From: Actinophytocola oryzae
GTDB taxonomy: Bacteria; Actinomycetota; Actinomycetes; Mycobacteriales; Pseudonocardiaceae
Direction: 5' to 3'
Assembly: GCF_004364325.1 (NCBI RefSeq)
Contig: NZ_SOCP01000005.1
Location: forward strand, 124,001 to 188,000
Length of the DNA: 64,000 nucleotides
Position numbers and translations under genes: made by a program. Below are positions 44,450 through 52,865 of the stretch, one piece after another (position 1 is the first letter of the stretch; each line of letters opens with the position of its first letter). Below the pieces are notes generated by a model. The model saw nothing but the letters and a program-made list of their open reading frames with translations. It was not told the DNA's origin and did no database searches.

Positions 44450-44480
44450 TTGACATCCCCTCGAACGTTTGTTCGACTAT
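44450..44480 (+). promoter_or_regulatory. Promoter with a perfect LexA-type SOS box
   Basis: A -35 TTGACA (44450-44455) and a -10-like GACTAT (44475-44480) are 19 bases apart. Between them lies TCGAACGTTTGTTCGA (44461-44476), an exact match to the actinobacterial LexA operator TCGAAC-N4-GTTCGA. LexA bound there would block the polymerase. The first gene downstream starts at 44675, giving an untranslated leader of about 190 bases with no supported small gene. Confidence 0.65.
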
Positions 44481-44674
44481 GGAAGGGAGCCTGGCGGTGA
44501 GGTCCGCGGAGGGGAGGGCAGGCGACTGTCGTCGGCGATTTCGCCATGAAGTCGCTTGGGAGATGAATCACCCGGGCTTTGGCCTCTAATTGCTGAGGAC
44601 GCCTGGATGGTGATCTTGCATGTGTGCTTTGAAAGGTTTGCCGATTTCCGGTTCTGTCGGCCAGTCTTTCCGCC

Positions 44675-45883
44675 ATGCCTGACGCGATGCCCGCGGCGAC
44701 GGGCCGATGGTTCCTGGCGGAAGGCATCGTCGGCTTTCCAGCGAAACTGAGACAGGAAGGCGCGTTCCTTCCGCGACCACTTCCGTCAATGGTTCGGTTA
44801 CGACCGCAGACCTACCGGCTGCTCGCCGAGGCCGAACAGGCTCTCGGCAGGCTCGACGAGGCCGCCGCACGCCTGCCGAACCGCGCGGGTCTGGTGCGGC
44901 TGGCGCAGCTGCGGGACGTCCACGGCTCCGGTGAGCTCGGCGGCACCTTCGCGGGGTTGCGGGAGCTGTTGCTCGCGGACCTGCCTGGCACGGTCGAGGT
45001 GCCCGCACTCGACGAGGAGCTGCGCGGGTACCTGCGCGCCAACGACGAGGCCGTGGCGTGGGTCAAGGCGGGCGGCGCCATCAACCTGGCTCTGTTGAGC
45101 CGACTCGGCGCGATTCTCGACGGCCGCGCCGACACGCTCGGTCACGTCGGCGGCGACGACGTGACCGAGGTGGAGTGGCGCACCGGGCCCGGCTGGCTCG
45201 GCGGTCCCGAGCCGTACCTGCTGACCGTCCCGGCAGGCGCGGAGCTGCAGACCGGCGGCATGCAGTGGTCGGCCTGGGTGGACTCCGAGTGCGAGGCGCC
45301 GCTGCTGGCCAGGGTGGCGCTCGGCCACTACCAGCTCTCGACGCTCTCGCCGGTGACACACGCCGACCACCTGTCCCGGTTGTACATCACCCTCGCGCTG
45401 ATTAGGGAAGGCGCGCTGCGAGATCCGCTCCTGCCCGTCTCGGAATGGCTCAGCAGGCACCGGGACGAATACCGCGAAGGCATTCTCGGTATGGTCCACC
45501 GGGGTGATCTCGACGGATTCCTGGAGTTCTTCGCGACGGGCATCGCGGCGTTGTGCCGAAACCAGCTCGGATTCATCGACCGCGCGGAACGGATCAGTGC
45601 GGAACACCTCGGCAGGCTGGGCAGACGAATGGACGGAATCGTCCGGGTGACGCGCGACCTGGCCGTCACGCCGCTGACGACGAACCTGCAGGTCGCCGAG
45701 CGGAGCGGCATCTCGGTGCAGCAGGCGGCGAGCCTCACCAAGCAGCTGCTGCGGCTGGGGGTGCTGAGGAGTCTCAACGGGCGGAGCTACCGGCAGGTGT
45801 TCACGGTGCCGGACGTGCTGGACCTGTTCGAGCTGAGCTACCCGACGCCGCCGGACGGCGACGACGCGGTGTTCGACCAGTAG
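44675..45883 (+). CDS. Fic-fold protein with missing catalytic motif and winged-helix tail
   Basis: A 402-residue protein laid out like Fic proteins. There is an N-terminal helical part (TYRLLAEAEQALGRLDEAAA, LPNRAGLVRLAQLRDVHGSG), a central Fic domain, and a C-terminal winged helix (TTNLQVAERSGISVQQAASL, TKQLLRLGVL). The motif HPFxxGNGR that binds ATP is replaced by VTHADHLSRLYITLALI, and the inhibitory SxxxEG site reads HGSGELGG. Flanking family segments PVSEWLSRHRDEYREGILGM and FLEFFATGIAAL are kept. AMP transfer therefore seems impossible, and it may act as a DNA-binding regulator or scaffold. The start is one of several possible ATGs. Its 3' end overlaps the convergent TPR gene by 46 bases. 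Confidence 0.65.
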   Translation: MPDAMPAATGRWFLAEGIVGFPAKLRQEGAFLPRPLPSMVRLRPQTYRLLAEAEQALGRLDEAAARLPNRAGLVRLAQLRDVHGSGELGGTFAGLRELLLADLPGTVEVPALDEELRGYLRANDEAVAWVKAGGAINLALLSRLGAILDGRADTLGHVGGDDVTEVEWRTGPGWLGGPEPYLLTVPAGAELQTGGMQWSAWVDSECEAPLLARVALGHYQLSTLSPVTHADHLSRLYITLALIREGALRDPLLPVSEWLSRHRDEYREGILGMVHRGDLDGFLEFFATGIAALCRNQLGFIDRAERISAEHLGRLGRRMDGIVRVTRDLAVTPLTTNLQVAERSGISVQQAASLTKQLLRLGVLRSLNGRSYRQVFTVPDVLDLFELSYPTPPDGDDAVFDQ

Positions 45884-46731
45884 GGCGGGCGCTCGTCCTG
45901 CCCGGTCGCCAGCAGGGCGCGGACCCGGTCGGCGGTGTCCTCGTCGACGTCGACGAGCATCGCGAGCGCGCGACTCCACCTGCGACGCGCGGCCCCGTGT
46001 TCGCCCTGCTCCCACCGGGTCCGGCCACACCAGACGAGCACGCCGGCATGGGTGACGGGTGCCTCGACCTCGGTCAGCACCTCGTCGGCCCGGTCGAAGT
46101 AGTCCGTCGCGGAACGGAGCCTGCCCGCGTCGTGCATGGTGGTGGCGACGGCGACGTACGCCTCGGCCAGCCGCGCCGGGTCGTCGAGGTCCCGCCGCAG
46201 GTCGACGAGCCCGAGGTAGGCGTCGAGTGCCTTGGACAGCCGGCCCCAGCCGCGGTAGAGGTCACCGAGCCCGCCGAGCACCGCCTCGTGGCGCACCCGG
46301 TCGCCGTCGCGCCGGACGACGGCGAGCGCACGGACCCACCGCTCCTCGGCCCGCAGCCGGTCGCCGTGTGCGGCGAAGGTCGCGGCCGCGCTGTGCAGCA
46401 GTTCGGCGAGCCGCCGGGGATCGCGGTCGGCGACGGCGAGGGCCTCGCCTACCCCGGCGAGCTCCTCCCACCACCTCGGGTCGCGGACCAGCGCCGCCGA
46501 AGGCCAGACGGCCGCGGCGAGCCGGGTGCCCTGCTCTCGTGCGCCGTCCTGGTCACAGGCCCGGATGGTGGCGACCACCTCGGCGCGGTGGTCGCCCAAC
46601 CACACCCCGACCCCGGCCGGCCCGTGCCGTTCCAGGCTCACCGCGTCGATGAGCTCGAGTACGCGCCTGTGCTCGGACATGACCGGTGCGTCACCCGCCT
46701 CCACCAACCTGAGACCCATCGGCGTAATCAT
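45838..46731 (-). CDS. TPR-like repeat protein
   Basis: A 297-residue all-helical protein with tetratricopeptide-like repeats, such as RLAELLHSAAATFAAHGDRL, HEAVLGGLGDLYRGWGRLSK, LAEAYVAVATTMHDAGRLRS and THAGVLVWCGRTRWEQGEHG. It resembles the C-terminal repeat domains of actinobacterial STAND or AfsR regulators but lacks an ATPase or DNA-binding part. ATGs at 46731 and 46719 are both possible starts. The tail-to-tail overlap with the Fic-like gene could produce mutual antisense control. Role unknown. Confidence 0.65.
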   Translation of the reverse strand: MITPMGLRLVEAGDAPVMSEHRRVLELIDAVSLERHGPAGVGVWLGDHRAEVVATIRACDQDGAREQGTRLAAAVWPSAALVRDPRWWEELAGVGEALAVADRDPRRLAELLHSAAATFAAHGDRLRAEERWVRALAVVRRDGDRVRHEAVLGGLGDLYRGWGRLSKALDAYLGLVDLRRDLDDPARLAEAYVAVATTMHDAGRLRSATDYFDRADEVLTEVEAPVTHAGVLVWCGRTRWEQGEHGAARRRWSRALAMLVDVDEDTADRVRALLATGQDERPPYWSNTASSPSGGVG

Positions 46732-46799
46732 GGCCTACCGACGGAGTGAGCCCGGGTACCCCGTGGCGGCGTGGCGCGTACGTCGGGTGACCGGACCTG

Positions 46800-47441
46800 T
46801 CACTGGCTCACGGACGGGTGACCTGCGAGGTTCGGCCCGAGGAACGACGTGCCCGCCTCGCCGGGGACGTGGAGCCAGCCGGAGTCCCAGGTGGTCGCGT
46901 TCCGTTTCGTCATGAAGGCCGTGAAGGCCAGCGGGTCGATGTCGTCGTACTGGTGGCGGACCACGGCGTTGTGGACGTCGTCCGACACGGCGAGGACGAG
47001 TGGCGCGGTCGTGCGGCGCAGGGCGCGCTTCGTGACCGGCGAGTCGAGCAGGCGGAACGCGACGTCGAGGGTCTCGCCGAAGGGGGCGCGGGTGTCGTGG
47101 TGCACCTCGCCCGCGTGGAGGACGGCACGCAGTCGCAGGCAGTCGGCGGGGCGGCGGGTGTTGTGCTCGTCGATCAGGCGGCTGAGCGTGGGGACGACGC
47201 CGTGGAGCAGGAGGGTCTTCGGTATGCGGTCGACCGCGCGGAGCAGGGCGAGTAGGCCGTCGCCGCTGTCGAGGAGCCGGTCGTGGTCGTCGGCGGTGAT
47301 CCCGTTGCGGACGAACGACTGTGTCACCAGGGTGTACATCGCGTCGCGCATGCGGGCCTTCGCGCCGTTGTTCCTCGTCGTGGAGCCCTCGACATCCACC
47401 CCGAAGACGTTGCGGTAGCGGGGTTGTGGTCTGCTGAACAT
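46800..47441 (-). CDS. Class III nucleotidyl cyclase-like protein, probably atypical
   Basis: A 213-residue protein reading RNVFGVDVEGSTTRNNGAKA at the N-terminus, DSGDGLLALLRAV at about 75-87 and LRLRAVLHAGEV near 122. This follows the order of class III cyclases: metal Asp, GDG-type second metal Asp, and the RxGxxxG strand. The later VNxAAR segment is replaced by GETLDVAFRLLDSPV, so purine selection residues are not clear. It could be a small cyclase or an inactive nucleotide-binding relative. ATG at 47441 is the likely start; upstream frame to 47573 is Arg/Pro nonsense. Downstream of the response regulator gene on the same strand, 46 bases apart. Confidence 0.6.
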   Translation of the reverse strand: MFSRPQPRYRNVFGVDVEGSTTRNNGAKARMRDAMYTLVTQSFVRNGITADDHDRLLDSGDGLLALLRAVDRIPKTLLLHGVVPTLSRLIDEHNTRRPADCLRLRAVLHAGEVHHDTRAPFGETLDVAFRLLDSPVTKRALRRTTAPLVLAVSDDVHNAVVRHQYDDIDPLAFTAFMTKRNATTWDSGWLHVPGEAGTSFLGPNLAGHPSVSQ

Positions 47442-47487
47442 GCGGGAAACGTTGCCCTTCCCGGGTTCCCGGGCGGCAGAGGTGACC

Positions 47488-48204
47488 TCACCCGGGTTCT
47501 CCCGGACCACCGTCCTGCCGGAAGTCGTTGTCCCGGGCCAGTTCCACCGCCTCCTCCCGGGAGGACACACCAAGCTTCTGCCTGATGTTCGTCCAGTTGT
47601 TGGCGACGGTCTTCGTCGCGACGTCCAGCTTCACGGCTATCCGGGAGTCGGGGTTGCCCGCGGCGGCCAGGGCCAGCACGTCGTTCTCCCGAGGGGTCAG
47701 CTCGGTGAAGTGCCGTGACCCGTTCGCGGAGTGCGGGAGGCTCTTCGCCACGTACTCGGAGGCCTTCCTGTTCAGGACCCCGGTCCCCTTCGCGGTCAGG
47801 TGGACCATCTGAATCAGTTCGGCCGGTTCCCCGTCCTTCGAGATGAAGGACCGGGCCCCGGCCTTGAGTGCCTCACGCACCCGTTCGTCGTCCTCGAACA
47901 TCGTGATCACGGCGATGTTGGCTCCCGGCCACTCCTGCAGGATCTGCAGGATCGCCCTCGCACCGCAGTAGGTGGGATGCCTGCCGACGGCCCAGGGAAG
48001 GTGGAGGTCCATCAGCACGACGGAGGGCCGCAGCTCCAGGGCCTTGCGCACCGCCTCGGCCGCGGTGTCGCACTCGGCGAGCACCTCGATCGCCGGGTCG
48101 ACGGCGAACTGGGCGCAGAGCCCTCTCCGGTAGATGGCGTGGTTCTCGACGATCAGGACGCTGACCTTCTCGTCCGTCGCCGGGACTTCTGGTTCATCGG
48201 CCAT
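47488..48204 (-). CDS. LuxR/NarL-family response regulator
   Basis: A 238-residue response regulator. The receiver has acidic Glu20 (IVEN), phospho-acceptor Asp66 in VVLMDLHLPW and the conserved Lys in SFISKDGEP. The C-terminal LuxR helix-turn-helix is LTPRENDVLALAAAGNPDSR, then IAVKLDVATKTVANNWTNIR. An insertion AVGRHPTYCGARAI after the phosphorylation site is unusual. The gene overlaps the end of the sensor kinase gene by 11 bases, so they are a cognate pair. ATG at 48204 is preferred to 48228. Confidence 0.88.
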   Translation of the reverse strand: MADEPEVPATDEKVSVLIVENHAIYRRGLCAQFAVDPAIEVLAECDTAAEAVRKALELRPSVVLMDLHLPWAVGRHPTYCGARAILQILQEWPGANIAVITMFEDDERVREALKAGARSFISKDGEPAELIQMVHLTAKGTGVLNRKASEYVAKSLPHSANGSRHFTELTPRENDVLALAAAGNPDSRIAVKLDVATKTVANNWTNIRQKLGVSSREEAVELARDNDFRQDGGPGEPG

Positions 48205-50176
48205 CGGCGTCCTCGTGGTTGACGGCACTGGCGGTGGGGTCCCCGAGGGGGAGGACCGCGACGATCCGGGTCCCCGGGTGGCGGCGCTCGATCTCGAACC
48301 TGCCGCCTCGTTTCTCGCAGCGGTGGCGCATCGACTCGAGCCCGACCCCCGGGACGACGTCGGCCGGGATGCCCGTGCCGTTGTCGATGACGTTGATCTC
48401 GAGCCGTTCCGCGTCCTGGACCAGCCGGACCTCGCAGGCGGACGCGTTGGCGTGCTCGGCCACGTTGCCCAGCGCCGCGCTCACGATCCGGTACGCCTCC
48501 TCCTCGACGCTCGCGGACAGCCCGTCGAGCATGCCGACCGGTGTGACGGTCACGGTGAGCTCCTTGCTCTGGAACGTCGACGCCCTGCGGCGCACGATCT
48601 CGAGGAGCCCCGCGTGGAGTCCGATCGGCCGGACGCGGTGGACGACCGTGCGGATCTCGCGGAGGACCAGCGAGAGGTCGTCACCGATCTGGCAGAGCTT
48701 CGCGCTGAGACGCTCGTCCATGCAGATTCCCGTTCGCCGCAACGCGTCGATCTGGAGGCGCACCGCCGCCACGCCCGGCGCGAGGTTGTCGTGCACCTCT
48801 CCGGTGACGTACCTGAGGTCCTCGACGTGTTCACGGTCGATCCGCTGCAGCTCCTTCGCGAGCCGGGCCGACCTGGTCGCGAGCGCGGCCTGGCGGGCGA
48901 GGTCGTCGAGCAGGCGCCGCTCGCTGCGTCCGAAGCCCTCCTCGGGTGCGCGTGCCTCGACGACGAGGTTGCCCACGTAGCCGTCGTCGTGTCTGAGGGG
49001 GAGGGTGAGCTGCGGCCACTGTCTGCTGGTGCCGCTCGCGGCGAACAGGCTGTCGACCTGGACCGAGACGTAGGGCAGCTTGAGCCCGTTGCCGACGGAG
49101 CTGGCGATCGTCTTGAGCACCTCGTCCGGCTGGAGCAGGTTCTCCAGCTGCTCGCCGAGTCTGGAGAGTGCGCGGTAGGGGTCGGCGCGGTCGCCGAAGA
49201 GCCAGCGGTCGAGCAGGCCACGCAGCCGTCGGTGCAGCGGGGCGAGCATCAGCACCACGGCCAGGGTGCCGATGACGTGCCCCGGCGTCGGCGGGGTGGT
49301 GGTGAGCGCCAGCACGACGACCGTGTTCACGCCCGCGAGGATCAGCGTGATCAGTCCGAAGAGGAGCGACCGGTGGACGAGCAGCTCGATGTCGTACAGG
49401 CCGTACCAGAGGATCGCGACCAGCGTGGCGACGGGGAACGCGGCGGCGACCACCGCCCACGCGCCCCAGACCGTGCCGGCCATCTCGAGCACCAGGGCGA
49501 CAGTGAGCAACGCCGTACCTGCCGAGGACCACACGAGCAGGCGCCGCCGGCCGCGGTCGGCGCGCAGCCAGCGGACGACGAGGGACCACACCGACCCGAC
49601 CAGACCCGCGAAGAGCGAGAGCACGCCCGCCACGGTGACCACGACCGGCAGGCCGCCCCTGGCCGTGCCCTTCACCGCGTCCTCCCAGAAGGTGGCGGGT
49701 GAGGACCACGAGCCCCAGCCGATGCCGACCACGGGTAGCAGCACGCCCAGCGCGGCGACGACGAGGACGGACCACCACCGTCTCGACGTCGGCCTGCCGT
49801 CCGGGAAGAGGAGCGCCGCCACCGGCAGGAGCGCGTAGCTCGGCCACCACAGCCAGGTACCGAGCCACGCGGGCACGAACCAGACCGACAACGCCTGTGT
49901 GCCTACGGTCAGCGCGCTGAACAGGCCCATCGCCAGGATCAGCCAGCCGACCGCGTTGCGTGGTGTGTAGGCCACGACACGCAGTCCGAGCAGTGTGCAG
50001 GCCACCGCGACGAACCAGTGGCGTGGATGGGCCGCCGGTGCGACGCCCACGTCGAGCAGCTGGGTGGCGATGGCGGTCGACATCGCCGCCACCGCCACCA
50101 GCGCGAGCACGCGCGAGATGAGCACTTCCTTGCCGGGACTGGAGAAGAATCTCAGGAAAGCTCTGTCGCTTCGCAC
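48194..50176 (-). CDS. Membrane sensor histidine kinase (NarX/HisKA_3 type)
   Basis: A 660-residue kinase. The N-terminal 310 residues contain about eight hydrophobic segments without a large extracellular domain, suggesting sensing within or at the membrane. A GAF-like region follows (ENLLQPDEVLKTIASSVGNG). The phosphorylated His is near 460 in GEVHDNLAPGVAAVRLQID, the N-box is LGNVAEHANASACEV near 570, and the G-boxes are DNGTGIPADV and GVGLESMRHRCE. The GTG at 50176 is chosen because GAGGGGG lies 6 bases upstream; the frame is open to 50230. It pairs with the overlapping response regulator gene. Confidence 0.88.
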   Translation of the reverse strand: MRSDRAFLRFFSSPGKEVLISRVLALVAVAAMSTAIATQLLDVGVAPAAHPRHWFVAVACTLLGLRVVAYTPRNAVGWLILAMGLFSALTVGTQALSVWFVPAWLGTWLWWPSYALLPVAALLFPDGRPTSRRWWSVLVVAALGVLLPVVGIGWGSWSSPATFWEDAVKGTARGGLPVVVTVAGVLSLFAGLVGSVWSLVVRWLRADRGRRRLLVWSSAGTALLTVALVLEMAGTVWGAWAVVAAAFPVATLVAILWYGLYDIELLVHRSLLFGLITLILAGVNTVVVLALTTTPPTPGHVIGTLAVVLMLAPLHRRLRGLLDRWLFGDRADPYRALSRLGEQLENLLQPDEVLKTIASSVGNGLKLPYVSVQVDSLFAASGTSRQWPQLTLPLRHDDGYVGNLVVEARAPEEGFGRSERRLLDDLARQAALATRSARLAKELQRIDREHVEDLRYVTGEVHDNLAPGVAAVRLQIDALRRTGICMDERLSAKLCQIGDDLSLVLREIRTVVHRVRPIGLHAGLLEIVRRRASTFQSKELTVTVTPVGMLDGLSASVEEEAYRIVSAALGNVAEHANASACEVRLVQDAERLEINVIDNGTGIPADVVPGVGLESMRHRCEKRGGRFEIERRHPGTRIVAVLPLGDPTASAVNHEDADGR

Positions 50177-50205
50177 GTGTGTCCCCCTCGAGATGAATGT
50201 CGCGG

Positions 50206-50547
50206 TCAGCTGCCGTTGATCCAGTGCCACAGGTTGTGGCAGGGGGAGCCGCTGTCGCGGACGGCCACACCGCTCGGTTCCGGCCGCCGGGCCGCCAGCT
50301 CGGCACGCATCTGCTCGAGCGTCGGCAGGGGCATGGCGGCAAGCTCGGTGGGATACCGGTTCCGCAGCCAGCGAAGACCTTCCTCGACCCTGGTCAGCGG
50401 CACCGGGATGGCGACGTGCGGGCCGTGGAAGTGGGCGTTGTCGAGTGGCGCGGACGCGGCGTACACCTCGAACGTCCGGTACCAGAGGTCAAGGTCCTCC
50501 CGTGCGGGGCGCCACAGGGGCGGCGTGCCTTCCGCGGTCGTGGACAT
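50206..50547 (-). CDS. Small hypothetical protein with Trp/His/Cys-rich C-terminus
   Basis: A 113-residue soluble protein (MSTTAEGTPPLWRPAREDLD) ending in DSGSPCHNLWHWINGS. The ATG at 50547 has a strong GAAGGAG 6 bases upstream; the frame upstream to 50691 is not supported. It is the first gene of the - strand group leading into the histidine kinase (29 bases between stop and kinase start), so it may be part of the signalling system. No family recognised. The tail is striking, but no peptide-modifying enzyme is nearby. Confidence 0.55.
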   Translation of the reverse strand: MSTTAEGTPPLWRPAREDLDLWYRTFEVYAASAPLDNAHFHGPHVAIPVPLTRVEEGLRWLRNRYPTELAAMPLPTLEQMRAELAARRPEPSGVAVRDSGSPCHNLWHWINGS

Positions 50548-50789
50548 CTCTTTCTCCTTCGTGTGTCGGGGACCCCGGAGGGCCTCATGCGTGCAGCCTG
50601 GACTTCCCGGACTCCCGGGAGACAGAGAGCAGGACTCCCGTAGGCCGGGAACGGCCGTCTGAGCGCAGGGTCTTGGTCCGCCGCGGGGCACGGTTCACGT
50701 CGCCGCCGCGATGTTGGGAGGTACCCTACCCGTTCCTCTATATAGGGGGACAGCAGGTCGGCCATACAGGTAATAGTGGGCGGACGCGA

Positions 50790-50820
50790 TGTCGAACTGT
50801 CGAGTTGTCAATATAGGGTG
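50790..50820 (+). promoter_or_regulatory. Promoter and repeat array before the PadR gene
   Basis: Three direct repeats TGTCGAAC, TGTCGAGT and TGTCAATA start at 50790, 50798 and 50806, an exact 8-base period, and run into a -10-like TATAGG (50812-50817). Transcription would begin only about 2 bases before the PadR ATG, so the mRNA may be leaderless. A second low-GC patch with the palindrome CTATATAG (50738-50745) probably belongs to the divergent - strand promoter. PadR self-repression is an inference. Confidence 0.4.
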
Positions 50821-50825
50821 ACCAT

Positions 50826-51191
50826 ATGGCCGGGCTACGGATGACGATGCAGACACAGCTCGTGCTGCGCGCTTTCCTGGCCAAGCCGGAAGAGGAGATC
50901 TACGGGCTGGAGATCGCGGCGCACACCACGCTGCTGCCCGGCACGATCTACCCGATCCTCGTCCGCCTCGAGCGTGCCGACTGGGTCACCTCCCGCTGGG
51001 AGGCCATCGACCCGCACGACGAGCAGCGGCCACGGCGCAGGTACTACAAGATGACCTCGCGCGGTGTCGAGCACGCCACCCGCGAGCTTGCGCGACGCGC
51101 CGAGAAGGCGCCCTCCGCCGCCCGGCGCTGGGAGTGGCCTGCCGGCCTCGTCCCCGCTCCGGAGCTCAGGCCCGGTCGGGACGGCGGCTAG
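50826..51191 (+). CDS. PadR-family transcriptional regulator
   Basis: A 121-residue winged-helix regulator: LVLRAFLAKPEEEIYGLEIA, LLPGTIYPILVRLERADWV, RYYKMTSRGVEHATREL. These are the usual PadR helices, recognition helix and wing. The C-terminal dimerisation helix is short and the end is Pro/Arg-rich. PadR proteins usually repress a nearby transporter or detoxification gene. Here the divergent kinase group or itself are candidates. The 3' end overlaps the convergent membrane protein gene by 26 bases. Confidence 0.88.
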   Translation: MAGLRMTMQTQLVLRAFLAKPEEEIYGLEIAAHTTLLPGTIYPILVRLERADWVTSRWEAIDPHDEQRPRRRYYKMTSRGVEHATRELARRAEKAPSAARRWEWPAGLVPAPELRPGRDGG

Positions 51192-51837
51192 CCAACGCGC
51201 ACACCAGCCTGTCCACGTCCTTCTGTATCCGCGTCGTCAGCTCCGCGTCGCCACCGTTCTCCGCCGACTGCCTGCAGCTCCGCAGCAGCGCCTCGGCAGG
51301 CCCCGCGTAGTCGTGGAACTGCCCGCTGCCGGTGGCCAGCAGGATCAGCCTGCAGTACCGCTGGAGCCTTCGGAGCGCTGCCTCGTGTCTCCCGGGTGCC
51401 GCGGCGAGGTCCCGGATCACGAGCCGCACCCGGTCGACGCGGGAGGACAGGAGCCGCGCGGTCAGCCGCACCAGTTTCGTGCGGAACCAGTCGTGCCACA
51501 CGGTGACGAGCGTCGCGGGTGACTCGACGACCGCGTTCCACACGTGTCGCCGCGCCTCCCGGCCGTGCACCTCGGTGGCGTTGCGCGCGAACTCCTCGAG
51601 ATAGGAACGGGCGACCGACAGCGGCATCAACAGGGCGATGACCGTCAGCGGACGCGGCGCGAACCTGAGCCTGCCGCGGCGAAGATCACGAATGCGGAGC
51701 ACGGCGGCGATGGTGATCAGAATCAGCGCGATGATCGACTTTTCGGGCCGGACGACGAGAAGCACGAGCCCGGCAGCCACAAGGAATACGGTTGAAATAC
51801 GCGTCGCCACGGATATTCGGTCCCCCGCCCTGTCCAC
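51166..51837 (-). CDS. Hypothetical membrane protein
   Basis: A 223-residue protein with two adjoining hydrophobic helices at about 13-30 and 34-50 (VATRISTVFLVAAGLVLLVV, SIIALILITIAAVL), a third weaker one near 64-77 (PLTVIALLMPLSVA), and a long basic helical cytoplasmic domain (RLTARLLSSRVDRVRLVIRD, ALRRLQRYCRLILLA). No family recognised. Overlaps the end of the PadR gene tail-to-tail, which suggests the two are regulated against each other. Confidence 0.55.
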   Translation of the reverse strand: MDRAGDRISVATRISTVFLVAAGLVLLVVRPEKSIIALILITIAAVLRIRDLRRGRLRFAPRPLTVIALLMPLSVARSYLEEFARNATEVHGREARRHVWNAVVESPATLVTVWHDWFRTKLVRLTARLLSSRVDRVRLVIRDLAAAPGRHEAALRRLQRYCRLILLATGSGQFHDYAGPAEALLRSCRQSAENGGDAELTTRIQKDVDRLVCALASRRPDRA

Positions 51838-52179
51838 GTCAGACCCGATTCGGCTGCGCCGGTAGGCACATCCGCGGTGACCGGCTACGTGACCTTAGCG
51901 TTCCCAGCCTGCGGGACATGGCCAGGAGCCTACAGAGGGGAAAGTTGGTTCACCGGTTAGGGGACCACGTTCGTGTGCACATCGCGGGTCGCGGAACTAA
52001 AGCGTCCGGTTTGAGTTTCACACCGAACCGTCGATGTCCGCGTCAATATGAGACCAACCGCCATCCGGGTGGTTTCGTTCTGCGTCTCAATAGACTACTC
52101 CGCCGTCATCATCCACCGGTGTACGACGGCTATCCGTAGGAAATCCACTACGGGTGCTGAATTCGACGTGGAAAGCCCG
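51838..52179. other. Intergenic region without a gene
   Basis: About 340 bases, partly lower in GC (52010-52180). It holds the promoter of the - strand membrane protein gene to its left and the 3' end of the LuxR gene to its right. I see no gene, tRNA or clear hairpin here. Confidence 0.4.
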
Positions 52180-52785
52180 TCAGATTATTCCGGCGCGCAT
52201 CGCGTACGCGACCGCATGGGGGCGGTTGCGCAGCCTCAGACGGTTGGTGATCGTGTAGATGATGTTCTTCACCGTGCGTTCCGAATAGCTCAGGTTCTTC
52301 GCTATCTCGTTGGTGTCCAGGCCGTCCGCCATCAGGCGCAGCACGTCCACCTCGCGCTGGGACAGGCCCGACGCCGTCAGGCCGTGCGACGCGAGGACCT
52401 CCTTGTGCAGGCGCTCGGCGTGCCCCACCAACTGGCCGAGCAGGTTGGGCGGCAGGTCGGCGCCGCCGGCGGCGACCGTCTGGACGGCCTGCGCCAGCCG
52501 GCCGTCGGCCGCCGCGGCCCTCGGGAGAATCGCGACCACGCGGCACTCCACGGCGGGCAGCAGCTCCACCTCCCGGATCTCGTTCACGACCAGCACGACC
52601 GGACGGCCCACCTCCGCCGCCGCGCTGCGCAACACTGCCACCGCCGCCGCGTTCAGGCGGTCGAAGCCCGCGACGACGACGTCCACCTCGCCGTCGGACA
52701 CCGTCACATCCGGCTCCAGGCACTTGACCAGCCCCGCCGACGTGATCGCGTCCAGCGCGCACACCCGCACCCGAACCCGCTCCAT
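52180..52785 (-). CDS. Orphan LuxR-family regulator with atypical receiver domain
   Basis: A 201-residue protein. The C-terminal LuxR helix-turn-helix is GLSQREVDVLRLMADGLDTN, followed by EIAKNLSYSERTVKNIIYTI. The N-terminal 120 residues have a receiver-like order, but the segment where the phospho-acceptor should lie reads VDVVVAGFDRL with no canonical Asp-x-x-x-P, so it is probably not controlled by phosphorylation. It is a paralogue of the gene at 60801-61415, with the same C-terminal pattern (HAVAYAMRAGII versus HAVAYAIRAGLL). ATG at 52785 follows GGAGG by 7-9 bases. No kinase gene is adjacent. Confidence 0.82.
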   Translation of the reverse strand: MERVRVRVCALDAITSAGLVKCLEPDVTVSDGEVDVVVAGFDRLNAAAVAVLRSAAAEVGRPVVLVVNEIREVELLPAVECRVVAILPRAAAADGRLAQAVQTVAAGGADLPPNLLGQLVGHAERLHKEVLASHGLTASGLSQREVDVLRLMADGLDTNEIAKNLSYSERTVKNIIYTITNRLRLRNRPHAVAYAMRAGII

Positions 52786-52865
52786 GAGGTCCCCTCCCCG
52801 CTCAGCGATGACGAGCAGTCTGTCGGAGGGATCTTCACGTCTTCTCCACGCGTTCTTCACGGCAC

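Noticed and set aside
44479..44589. 36-codon leader peptide after the LexA box
   Set aside because: Its ATG overlaps the -10 element, so the transcript would start after it.
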